Source: Chamaelirium japonicum
Taxonomy: Eukaryota > Streptophyta > Magnoliopsida > Liliales > Melanthiaceae
Direction: 5' to 3'
Assembly: GCA_947650365.1 (NCBI GenBank)
Contig: CANTAL010000147.1
Location: 725,867-789,866 of the forward strand
DNA length: 64,000 nucleotides
Shown: positions 27,571 to 37,574 of the stretch, piece after piece
Numbering within the stretch: position 1 is the stretch's first letter
Layout: every line of letters begins with the position of its first letter
Translations under genes and position numbers: made by a program
The notes under the pieces: model-generated
Told to the model about the DNA's origin: nothing
Seen by the model: only the letters and a program-made list of their open reading frames with translations
The model's database searches: none

Positions 27571-29933
27571 TGTTGGAATGATATCGGAGGCGCAGCGGAA
27601 GGTGGAGTTGATCCCGAGGATCATTTCGGTGTGCGGTACATTTTAAAATTTTCATTCATAATAATCATATACGTAAATGATAAAACAAATACGAATCGAA
27701 CCCCTATAGTCATCTATCGAAATGATTGACATATCTCATATGTATGCATTATGATAGATCTAGGGGTTAGTAGGTTATACCTTCGTGCGGGATTTAACAC
27801 CGCGAAGAATTGCTTCAATATTGATGAAGACAAATTCGGATCTGTACGAACACCTTTCAGTGCAAAGGCCGTAACTTTCTATCCCAACATCGGAATGGAG
27901 CGAAACTTGATTTGACGAAAAGAAGACTTCAACGCCAAGAGTTTGCAACCGGTTTGAAGTCATTTGGACTTCTATAGCTCCTGCAGTGATCAAAACAGTG
28001 CAGATCTACCCGTAAAATCTGGGCAGCAATCTCGAGCCGGATCCTCATGCAAGAGAGAAATGAATCTCTTCGGAATCACCCGATCTCACATATCATCCCT
28101 GATCCTTGCACTCTAATCTCTTAGTGCCTCAGAGTGCAAACAATCTCCATCAATCTCACACACACATTTGGGGAAGAAGATGAGGGAGAGAGAAGAGATG
28201 AACCCGAGAGAGAGAGATTACAAATATCCGAACCATATGCGAAGGGGCTTTGGTTCTTCATCGGAAATATGAGAAGGATGCACCATTTCAGATCTGAAAT
28301 TCGTGCCCCTCACTCTCTCTTGTCATTTGAAACCGTTCCTCTCTCTCTCCCTCATTACTCTCAAATTCAATACCCCTTTTTATTACTAGTTGCCATATTA
28401 GAATTGTTGCAATTAAGGAGATGATTCAAAATCATTCAAATCTGAATTAATCCCTTAATTATAAGTTTGATGGCCATGCATACTAGCCCTAGTGAGGATG
28501 GAGGCCACTAGGGCATGCGGGACATTTTGAAATTACCAAAATGCCCCCATGCATCTAGTGGTCGTTCACCTCATGCGGGACAATGTATGGCCCATCTACG
28601 TGCACGATAATGCACCCTAACACTTAGGGCACCTCATCGGCATCAGCAACAAGTCAATACACCATGGGATGATGAATAGTATTTTTACTATTTACTAGGG
28701 TGCCCTTAGTAAAAGGTGGGGTGCCCCATAGTAAAAATTACTAAACTCGCATTCTGCGTTCTAGTGCAACACGCACACACGGAATGGACTCCTCATGGTA
28801 TAATGGCAACATCGTATGTCTCTACACTACTCTGGGGTTGCCCCCTAGTGAACACACTTAGTCCTGTGCTACCACCATGCTCCAATGCGATGCACTCACG
28901 GAACACAGGACGATTAGGCATTATTTCTTCAACTCATAATATGCTGTGAGACAAGGAAAAAGTATTGATCCGTAATGATCGTGGATAGGGTGGAACCTTC
29001 AGGGACTAGGATTCATGGCTTTCAACCGAACCCGATCGACACACTACCCGAGTGTCCCTGTCAATCCTTTGGGTCTCGGTTAACCTGCGTGGCCACCCAG
29101 AGTGCGACGCAGGCTGTACTCCAATTCTCCTAGACTTATTAAGCTCTCTCGCATACCCCTGTTCTCCGCTTAGTATTGGTAATACAATGTCCCTCCACTT
29201 GGTGCCATGAGTCAACTCGAGCGGTGGAGAGCACCGTCAGACTCGAGTGACCATATGACTAGGTTCCTTCCAGGTTGACTATCACATTGCACCTCCGATC
29301 ACTTTCGCCAAGCAACCGGATCCGGTCAACAGCTCAACTGCTGACCACCAGGCCTGGGTTTAGTGCGGTGTATGTCATACCAAGGAACGCACCTACCGAT
29401 AAGGATGTGGATGGCCTGCAAGAGTGGCGTGCCGATGCAACATCAGCCCGGTAACCCAGTGCACCGTTGTATTGGGTCGTGGTTAGATCCCTCACACGTT
29501 GGTGAACCAAAGTTACACGCAACTGGTTAGTCCACCGGTCACGGTTCCTCAGGGTTTAGGACCGATTACCCTAAGCAGAAACACGGCTATGTGCATCGGT
29601 GTCTGCTCACCGATCTGTGTACCGTGTTGGTTCTGTTCGGCCACAGACACTGTGCCTGGTAATGACCATTATGGAGATTCTCATGCTCTATCATTCCAAC
29701 AGCTTATCCTGATAGGGCGACCAACCCAAATCAGAGCTGTGAACGATTTAGGCTCATAGGACCGATCCACTGAGTCTCCCACTCAGATGGACTACTATAT
29801 AGCCATGGCTCTTTAAGTTCTTTAAATAGAACACGTATAATAATACGTACCTTTATACAATCCTAAATAAACTATCAACCATATATAGCCAAACCTAGGA
29901 TTTTATGAGCTGTAGACCACATCAAACCTAACA
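27571..29933 (-). repeat. 3' LTR of the copia element
   Basis: Begins TGTTGGAATG and ends CCTAACA on the plus strand, so on the coding (minus) strand it starts TGTTAGG and ends CCAACA, with canonical TG...CA termini. Its partner is 35207-37569, of identical length. It contains a purine microsatellite near 28187-28220 and pyrimidine runs near 28337-28352. A CTATATAG on the minus strand near 29792-29799 is a possible TATA box. Open frames inside it (27775-27993, 28134-28424, 28716-28949, 29006-29215, 29334-29522, 29499-29759) resemble no family I know, and most recur in the other LTR simply because the LTRs match. Confidence 0.95.
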
Positions 29934-29945
29934 ATCTCCCACTTG
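29934..29945 (-). other. polypurine tract of the copia element
   Basis: On the minus strand this reads AAGTGGGAGAT directly before the TGTTAGG start of the 3' LTR. It is the usual plus-strand primer site for plant copia elements. Confidence 0.85.
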
Positions 29946-29954
29946 GTCTAGCGA

Positions 29955-30500
29955 GAAAAAACGGTCATGAGCTCTATAGCTTCTACATGCTGCCCAAAAG
30001 CCTTTGCAGAAATTCCCTAAAGGAATCAGCAACATTATCTGTAGATGCTAACTCGATTGCCGCCACCTGCCTTTCCTCCTAAAACTACCAGATCAAGTAG
30101 AATTTGTATTTGATATGTTTCCCCTTTATGGTGGTGCCTAGGCTCTTGCTACCGCTCTTTTGTTATTACAACAAAAAACTGAGCCTCTGGTATGCTTTCC
30201 AAGTTTACTATAAACTTACCGAGCCATACCACCTATTTTCCTGTCACGCACGCTACAATGTGCTTAGGCTTCTGTAATAGAGCCCGTGATGCATTATAGC
30301 TTCACACTCTGCTAACTAACCGCTTCTCATCCCAAGGTGAAAACTATACCTGAAGTCGATTCTCTAGATTACACATCTGATGCTAAATCAGATCTTGTGC
30401 ATCCAATCGGCGTCAAGTCTTGTGAAGTGTAAACTAACTCGTAGTCCTTGTTTGACGAGGATATCGAGTATACTCTTCACATCAGTCCAGCTAACTGGAC
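29955..30500 (-). pseudogene. copia RNase H remnant
   Basis: Minus-strand fragments match the end of copia polyproteins but are broken by stops and frameshifts. The clearest landmark is the DADW motif (complement of 30403-30414), where copia RNase H usually has a GY-DADW type sequence with a catalytic aspartate. Further on, complement of about 30011-30050 encodes STDNVADSF, matching the conserved C-terminal N(V/L)AD segment before the stop. Between them a frameshifted stretch around 30090-30180 resembles the KHI-EYKFH region. No enzyme could be made from it. Confidence 0.7.
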
Positions 30501-30599
30501 CCGGATTCGACTAAAACCGACCCTCTATTCCTGCTGCGCAACAGATAACTAGCATCTTATACATTCATGGCATACGACTACCCTTTGCATAAGCATAGC

Positions 30600-31050
30600 G
30601 CACCTTCTGTATTTCTGCCATCTCCTTAGGTGTCAAATGATTTATATCATTCGACAGTTTTAAGCTTTAGCAAGAAACCCCTTTTGGAGTCTTGTATATT
30701 GATTCTGGCTAGAACCATATCTCTATGCATAGCCTGTGATAGCGTGAGAATCTTGTTCTGATGATCTCGAGTTACCATGATCTCCAGAACATAACTCGCC
30801 TCACGAAGGTCTTTCAGTCGAATTAAGATAATAAACAGACATTTAATTTAGGCAACGTTCCTACTTCATTTTCAATCAGTAGAACATCGTCTATGTAAAG
30901 TACTAGGTACACCCCTATAGTTCCATCACTCCTCTTGTACACACTTGGCTTATTTTGATCAAATCTGTATGAATAGATCATACTTGATCAAGATAGATAT
31001 TGTTTCTCCTGGATACTTGCTTTAGTCCATAAATGAACCTTTTGCAATTC
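30600..31050 (-). pseudogene. copia reverse transcriptase remnant with YIDD
   Basis: Reading the minus strand downward: IYGLKQ (complement of 31017-31034), the conserved copia RT motif; then LVLYIDDVLLIEN, whose YIDD (complement of 30886-30897) is the catalytic YxDD box; then LKDLREASYVLEI and LSQAMHRDMV (about 30835-30700), matching the region after the active site; then LTPKEMAEIQKVRYAYA (about 30640-30570), matching the segment leading into RNase H. The pieces lie in changing frames with internal stops. The catalytic motif survives as sequence but no continuous frame exists. Confidence 0.85.
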
Positions 31051-31149
31051 TGTAAGCCAGGTATTCCTGACCTGCTAACTCCTAAGCCTGGAAACTGCTT
31101 CATATATCCTCTCTTCTGCCAACTTCTACCCAATGGGCTAAGTTGCTAG

Positions 31150-31283
31150 GTGCGCAAGCCTTAGATTCAGTATACGCCCACTCGAGGGAGGGTGCGCACA
31201 GTGATCCGCTTACACGGGTCTTTAACTTTGACCCAATCCAAATATGCTTTAATAAAGCTTTGATGAACCCTGGTACAAAAGAG
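31150..31283 (-). repeat. diverged second copy of the element's leader inside the pol region
   Basis: This stretch aligns with the 5' leader at about 33599-33727, in the same orientation. Shared blocks include GACCCAATCCAAAT, the following TGC, and a TGATG-ACC-TGGTAC series with similar spacing. It lies where the N-terminal third of reverse transcriptase should be, between the integrase-RT linker and IYGLKQ. Substitutions and small indels show it is old. Confidence 0.65.
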
Positions 31284-31401
31284 TATCACTAAACACTGAT
31301 GCAAGATTTGTCTCCATGACTTTCTGTTAGACAGTTCTGTCAAAAAATTTCACTACTTCGTCGTAGCTCAAGGGGCCATCCTCTTGAATTTATGGACTAA
31401 T

Positions 31402-31653
31402 TCACAAAGTTTGTCCACAAAATCTTTCAAGAGCTCTAATGGTGCTCACACTGCGACAAGATGGTTGTGGTACAAAGCAAATTATTTCTACAGTTTCTGG
31501 TATACTAGTGTCTGCATTATCTATTACCACTACGTTTCCGATCATGCGCTCTCCACTAGTATCCAGTAATTCACCCAGAACTACCTTACTAGTGAACATA
31601 TGGTCTATAATAGAATCCCGCTCTAGGTAAATGGCATTCGTAGAAACGATCAC
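31402..31653 (-). pseudogene. copia pol fragment, integrase C-terminal region to RT linker
   Basis: An 83-codon open stretch, the longest recognisable piece of pol. It begins VSTNAIYLERDSI, which matches the conserved V-NA-FLE-D block of copia polyproteins just after the integrase, followed by the variable linker (SKVVLGELLDTSGER). The apparent ATG is internal to the ancestral polyprotein and is not a genuine start. It is one frame away from the upstream fragment at 31686-31835, showing a frameshift between them. Confidence 0.75.
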
Positions 31654-31685
31654 CTTCTATTCCTCAGGATCATGGATAGTCCACC

Positions 31686-31835
31686 TTATATTTTTCTAGG
31701 ATAACCTATAAACAAATACACCTTGAACTTAGTCTCCATCTTATCCCTCTTGTCCTTCTGCACATATGCAGGACATCCCCATATACTAAAATGCCATAGT
31801 ATAGGCTTTCGCTCAGACCACAGCTTTTCAGGGGT
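31686..31835 (-). pseudogene. copia integrase C-terminal fragment (TPEKLW...GCPAYV)
   Basis: Fifty codons ending in a stop. Landmarks are TPEKLWSERKP, FSIWGCPAYV, and KVYLFIGYP, which match the highly conserved P-E-W-G-KP, FGC-AYV and LFVGY blocks of copia integrase. The frame then runs into a stop, and the homology resumes in another frame in 31402-31653. Confidence 0.85.
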
Positions 31836-31909
31836 ATGAGGCATTGATTAGATGAGATATTATTCAAGATATACTCTACTGTGTCTCAAGGTGTAACCCA
31901 TAGAAGGTG

Positions 31910-32185
31910 GGTAGTAAACTTGGCAAAACTCATCATTCTTTAGACCATGTCCAACAGGGTCTGATTCCTTCTCTTGGATATTCCATTCTGGCATGGTGTC
32001 CCTGGAGCAATTAACTAGGATATCATCCCATGCCCCATCAGGTACCTATGGAATTCATCCAATGGATATCATCCATCTGGATGCTCTTGGAACCACATAC
32101 GTCAGAATGGGCAAAATCCAATACCTTAGTGGCCCTTTTTAGTTATTTTGCCTTCCAAACAAGACTCGCAGGTCGGAAGGGTCTC
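31910..32185 (-). pseudogene. copia integrase core remnant with internal deletion
   Basis: Minus-strand landmarks in order: LPTCESCLEGK (about 32180-32147), the second half of the HHCC zinc finger; HSDVCG (about 32112-32092), containing the first catalytic aspartate; and GTPCQNGISKRRNQTLLDMV (from 32002), normally containing the catalytic glutamate region and RNRTL block. HSD and the GTP block lie only about 30 codons apart, against roughly 85 in intact copia integrases, so the part with the second aspartate is gone. A stop follows LLDMV. Not functional. Confidence 0.85.
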
Positions 32186-32867
32186 CAAGGGGTCTGTATC
32201 TAGAAACTCAGCCTTCACTAACCTTTAAATTATGTCTGAGACAATATATCTAAGTCATAGGAGCCACAATTGGATTACGTTATCCCAAGGAATAAGATGA
32301 ATATGAATTAGATACTACAGCTATCATGTAATCTATTTTCGAACTAGATTTTAATACAAAGAGATTATTATGAACTATTCCTTTAGCAATGAAGATACCT
32401 ATTCAGTTTAAGAGATGCACTAAAGCCATCGATTAGAACTGAAAACCTTTATTTAGCTTGGAGGAAACATAACTAAATCTCTAAGGATCAAAATCCTTCT
32501 ATCGAAAAATCTAAGATAACATATTAATAGCTTCTGCAGTTGTTATGGTATCAGTATCTATGTTAGGACCACCTTACCAATAAGTAGCCTTCTACTTTTC
32601 TTGAATCTCTATAGACACGAAGTCCATATTTCAAGAAGCAGAAGCACTGCTACTAGATGGCAATTCGACTCTACCAAGAGTTGATGTTTACTTGTCCTAC
32701 ACCCTGAGACCATATGTTCAATCTTCCAATGCCCCTTATATTGCCATATCGGAAGCACTTTCGCACTAGGCTTCACCAGACTTAAGAGTCCGCTCCTGAT
32801 TCTATACAGTCATTGTTTTCAGTTTCTGATCAGTTCTTACTTTTAGGCACTTCATAGAAAGCCTAAG
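32186..32867 (-). pseudogene. degraded gag end / protease interval
   Basis: Position between gag and integrase implies nucleocapsid and aspartic protease. At about 32765-32720 the minus strand reads KCFRYGN followed, after a one-base shift, by HWK, which fits a CCHC zinc knuckle with the second cysteine changed to tyrosine. KAEFLDTDPLETLPT precedes the integrase zinc finger. I could not find a DTG/DSG protease motif. Otherwise no readable frame. Confidence 0.5.
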
Positions 32868-33375
32868 TTACGCACTAAAGGAATTACCTTTAATCTTGAT
32901 CCCATCCTTAGTGACCTGGATAGCTCCCAGAAGTTCCGCATTTGTCATCTCCAGCTTGTAAAGGCTGAAGTCTCTAACAAAGCCTTCAAAGGTTCCATAT
33001 AAGGATGCAAGACAGATGTTCTCTATCACCTCGACATCTAGCACTATTTCAAAGAAAACCAGTTTGCTCTGGAACCCAAGAATGTGTTTCCAAACCAGTA
33101 TTCCATCAAACATCTTAGTGCTGACGAGTTTCTTGATGGTGAGATAGCGAGTCATTTGACTGTGCCCCTCAGACATCTGATCCTGTAACAGAACATTACA
33201 TCAGAGGACCCGACATATGTCTGACTTACTTCTGAAGAGTTGTCTGCAAGTATGCTATGACATAGCTCTTGCACATCTCTACAGACTCTCGTTAGTCGTT
33301 ATATGCCCTATCCTGTACCACAGTGGCATCTAGACCCGATAGGTCTGGTTTAGGGACATTAAGATTTATAGCCAT
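32868..33375 (-). pseudogene. copia gag remnant (UBN2-type)
   Basis: The start codon is probably the complement of 33373-33375, giving MAINLNVPKPDLSGLDATVV, and a stop follows within 30 codons. Farther on, 33176-32868 is open for 102 codons and contains the order expected of the plant copia UBN2 gag domain: a short MSEGHSQMTRYL segment, a central FFEIVLDV where intact proteins have a leucine-rich VD-IL-SLP stretch, then FVRDFSLYKLEMTNAELLG, which corresponds to the conserved F-MN-L--S--EL block. Stops and frame changes separate these pieces. Confidence 0.7.
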
Positions 33376-35190
33376 TATAGTTTACTAACCCTAAATATAA
33401 GATCATGATGGCATTACCGGTCTACGAAGTCGGTACCCGTTATCTAGTTCTCTAATGGGATAGCGGACAGGGAATCTATGGTTGAATATAGATTGTATTA
33501 AAACTTATTTTAAGGATATTATTAAAACAAGCTAATTACATCCATATGCCAACGCTACCCTCAAAGCGAAGACATTTCCATAGAGTAATTTACCATGTAT
33601 GCGAGATCTAGGATTCGGATACACCCGCCCGAGGGGGCAGTGTGTATCGTCCTCCGCTCACATCGGATCTTTCCGACCCAATCCAAATCTGCCACAAACG
33701 GACTATGATGGACCATGGTACCTTTTGGCCAGCCCCCCGTGATCTCCATGCGACTTAACGGGTAGCCTCACGGGTGCTTCGGATGCTTACCCACCAGCCT
33801 AGGCAATCACGACACGGGAGTTCATGCGGCCCCCGCGAGGGCGAGAAAAGCCCTTCTCTCCTGGCATCGTGACCACCATATCCCGAAGGAGACTGCTAAG
33901 CCTCCGGCATGACAGAACATAACTCTCACCCGAGGGGGATGTTGAATCATACCCTATCACCCAGAAATTCAGCAATTGGCCGTGGAGGCCAGGGGCACTC
34001 ACACTGAGTCCTCTTACACATCCCTTAATTATGGTGAGGGTTATTTTAATGCAAGTATTTTAGTTCCTAGGTTGCGACAACCTAAACCTAGACCCTGGTC
34101 ATACCGTGCTCTCACTAGAGTTGAGACCTCTTATAAAGTATAGATAGACTTGGAAAGGACCATAGTCCCTATCCCGTGGATACTCAGTTGTCACCTTTCT
34201 CCCGAGAATCACATTACGTACTCTCCAAGCATTCGATACTAAATAAAATGATCATTACCCTTTGTGCTCTAGAGCCTAGCCTATGGTCTAGACATACAAG
34301 GAAAGGTCTCCCATTAGTATGACTCCTCATATATAACTTGATGTCTGATGTCGTAGATGATCACCACATCACTATTGGTTTCGATGTCAAACCAATTAGG
34401 GACATCCGACAACCTCCGTCGGACCTCTACCTAACGGTGGCATAACCGAGTGTTATGGGATCCAACTACCATCAAACACCAATTAGACTATGGGTGTCAA
34501 TAAATGGAGATCTAACCTAATGGTCGCATGGACCAAGTGGGGAAAAAGCATCCCACGAATAGTGGGGAAAGGGCATCCCACAATCTAACACATACTGCAT
34601 CAGATTATATTCTTTCACCGGGGTTTAAAGAAATATCCAACCAAAGAAAAAAAACCAAACATCCATTGATATCAAGTTCAGGGTCCGACCCCTGAACCTG
34701 ACTAGCAATGCTCTGACATTTCTTCAATGGCATCTTCCAGATATTCCTTACTTTGGGCCACCGCGCTCGGTCCTCCAGTGATGAATCTCTGATCTATCCT
34801 TGTCCTCCAAGACTTCAACCTGTAACTGAAAATACTAGTACGCTCCGAGCAATTGCTCGTTCGTACACATTTTCCTAGGTAGAAGAATAAAGACAAGAAT
34901 AGAAATAAGGGCCGGGAAAAACCAAGCCGTGGTCAACCTCCACGCGCTTGTCCCATTAGGCATTACATTCATCTATCACAAAAACAATCGAAATACCATG
35001 CAATTATATTTCAGGGTCCGACACCCGAAAGCAAACAATCACACTATAGCGGTGCCCTGCAAAACACACTATGCATAACATGCGACATATATGAATATAT
35101 GATCTACGCAAACCCCGGTGACGCATTCGTTAATCAAATGCACATACGATTCGTTCCATGAAAAATTTTCTCCTGAATCGCACACCAAAA
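33376..35190 (-). other. long 5' leader of the copia element
   Basis: About 1.8 kb between PBS and gag without recognisable coding. Short open frames occur at 33561-33749, 33799-34002, 34702-34896 and 35069-35260 (partly in the LTR), but none resembles a family I know. The 33599-33727 part has a diverged second copy in the pol region (31150-31283). It probably holds dimerisation and packaging signals, but none can be located by eye. Confidence 0.6.
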
Positions 35191-35204
35191 TGGCTCTGAT
35201 ACCA
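35191..35204 (-). other. primer binding site, initiator tRNA-Met
   Basis: The minus strand reads TGGTATCAGAGCCA two bases after the 5' LTR. This complements the 3' end of plant initiator tRNA-Met, the commonest copia primer, and fixes the element's orientation as minus. Confidence 0.92.
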
Positions 35205-35206
35205 TT

Positions 35207-37569
35207 TATTGGAATGATATCGGAGGCGCAGCGGAAGGTGGAGTTGATCCCGATGATCATTTCGGTGTGCGGTACATTTTAAAATTTTCATTCATATTAA
35301 TCATATGCGTAAATGATAAAACAAATACGAATCGAACCCCTATAGTCATCTATCGAAATGATTGACATATCTCATATGTATGCATTATGATAGATCTAGG
35401 GGTTAGTAGGTTACACCTTTGTGCGGGATTTAACACCGCGACGAATTGCTTCAATATTGATGAAGACAAATTCGGATCTGCACGAACACCTTTCAGTGCA
35501 AAGGCCGTAACTTTCTATCCCGACATCGGAATAGAGCGAAACTTGATTTTCCGGAAAGAAGACTTCAACGCCAAGAGTTTGCAACCGGTTTGAAGTCATT
35601 TGGACTTCTATAGCTCCTGCAGTGATCAAAACAGTGCAGATCTGCCCGTAAAATCTGGGCAGCAATCTCGAGCCGGATCCTCATGCAAGAGAGAAATGAA
35701 TCTCTTCGGATTCACCCGATCTCACATATCATCCCGGATCCTTGCACTCTAATCTCTGAGTGCCTCAGAGTGCAAGCGATCTCCATCAATATCACACACA
35801 CACTTGGAGAAGAAGATGAGGGAGAGAGAAGAGATGAACCCGAGAGAGAGAGATTACAAATATCCGAACCATAAGCGAAGGGGCTTTGGTTCTTCATCGG
35901 AAATATGAGAAGGATGCACCATTTCAGATCTGAAATTCGTGCCCCTCACTCTCTCTTGTCATATGAAACCGTTCCTCTCTCTCTCCCGCATTACTCTCAA
36001 ATTCAATGCCCCATTTTATTACTAGTTGCCATATTAGAATTGTTGCAATTAAGGAGATGATTCAAAATCATTCAAATCTGAATTAATCCCTTAATTATAA
36101 GTTTGATGGCCATGCATGCTAGCCCTAGTGACGATGGCGGCCACTAGGGCATGCGGGACATTTTGAAATTACCAAAATGCCCCCATGCATCTAGTGGTCG
36201 TTCACCTCATGCGGGACAATGTATGGCCCATCTACGTGCACGATAATGCACCCTAACACTTAGGGCACCTCATCGGCATCAGCAACAAGTCAATACACCA
36301 TGGGATGATGAATAGTATTTTTACTATTTACTAGGGTGCCCTTAGTAAAAGGTGGGGTGCCCCATAGTAAAAATTACTAAACTCGCATTCTGCATTCTAG
36401 TGCAACACGCACACACGGAATGGACTCCTCATGGTATAATGGCAACATCGTATGTCTCTACACTACTCTGGGGTTGCCCCCTAGTGAACACACTTACTCC
36501 TGTGCTACCACCATGCTCCAGTGCGATGCACTCACAGAACACAGGACGATTAGGTATTATTTCTTCAAATCATAATATGCTGTGAGACAAGGAAAAAGTA
36601 TTGATCCGTAATGATCGTGGATAGGGTGGAACCTTCAGGGACTAGGATTCATGGCTTCCAATCGAACCCGATCGACACACTACCCGAGTGTCCCTGTCAA
36701 TCCTCTGGGTCCCGATTAACCTGCGTGGCCACCCAGAGTGTGACGCAGGCTGTACTCCAATTCTCTCAGACTTATTAAGCTCTCTCGCATACCCCTGTTC
36801 TCCGCTTAGTATTGGTAATACAATGTCCCTCCACTTGGTGCCATGAGTCAACTCGAGCGGTGGAGAGCACCGTCAGACTCGAGTGACCATATGACTAGGT
36901 TCCTTCCAGGTTGACTATTACATCGCACCTCCGATCGCTTTGGCCAAGCAACCGGATCTGGTCAACAGCTCAACTGCTGACCACCAGGCCTGGGTTTAGT
37001 GCGGGGTATGTCATACCAAGGAACGCACCTACCGATAAGGATATGGATGGCCTGCAAGAGTGGCGTGCCGATGCAACGTCAGCCCGGTAACCCAGCGCAC
37101 TGTGGTATTGGGTCGTGGTTAGATCCCTCACACGTTGGTGAACCAAAGTTACACGCAACTGGTTAGTCCACCGGTCACGGTTCCTCAGGGTTTAGGACCG
37201 ATTACCCTAAGCAGAAACACGACTATGTGCACCGATGTCTGCTCACCGATCTGTGTACCGTGTTGGTTCTGTTCGGCCACAGACACTGTGCCTGGTAATG
37301 ACCATTATGGAGATTCTCATGCTCTGTCATTCCAACAGCTTATCCTGATAGGGCGACCAACCCAAATCAGAGCTGTGAACGATTTAGGCTCATAGGACCG
37401 ATCCACTGAGTCTCCCACTCAGATGGACTACTATATAGCCATGGCTCCTTAAGTTCTTTAAATAGAACACGTATAATAATATGTACCTTTATGCAATCCT
37501 AAATAAACTATCAACCATATACAGCCAAACCTAGGGTTTTACGAGCTGTAGACCACATCAAACCTAACA
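35207..37569 (-). repeat. 5' LTR of the copia element
   Basis: 2,363 bp, collinear with 27571-29933. Its inner end has TATTGG where the partner has TGTTGG, so the terminal CA on the coding strand has become TA, a single mutation. Differences are densest in the first 600 bases (about 20 substitutions by eye, including a cluster at the TTTGACGA/TTTTCCGG position) and sparser afterwards. Confidence 0.95.
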
Positions 37570-37574
37570 ATCTA
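37570..37574. repeat. target-site duplication ATCTA (right)
   Basis: Matches 27566-27570. Satellite resumes in the same R polarity and the same monomer phase, so the insertion caused no other rearrangement. Confidence 0.93.

Larger units (their letters stand above)
27571..37569 (-). mobile_element. Ty1/copia LTR retrotransposon, complete ends, decayed coding region
   Basis: A 9,999-bp insertion in R-polarity satellite, flanked by a perfect 5-bp duplication. On the minus strand it reads: 5' LTR (37569-35207), PBS complementary to the 3' end of initiator tRNA-Met, a long leader, gag remnant, integrase remnant, reverse transcriptase remnant, RNase H remnant, PPT and 3' LTR (29933-27571). Integrase lying before reverse transcriptase assigns it to the copia superfamily. 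The LTRs are equal in length (2,363 bp, long for a plant copia) and differ by roughly 2 to 4 percent over the parts I compared, so the insertion is fairly young. The coding region is far more decayed than the LTRs, with many stops, frameshifts and an integrase deletion. It was therefore probably mobilised in trans as a non-autonomous element. Confidence 0.95.

Noticed and set aside
28134-29759. Short open frames in the LTRs, some kept in both copies (such as the 86-codon frame at 29499-29759 and 37135-37395)
   Set aside because: Both copies come from the same LTR sequence, so their agreement is not evidence of selection. No recognisable domains, and overlapping frames on both strands look equally good.
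27571-29933. Left LTR taken as the 5' LTR on the plus strand
   Set aside because: The PBS (35191-35204) and PPT (29934-29945) are on the minus strand, and all gag-pol homology reads on the minus strand, so the left LTR is the 3' one.
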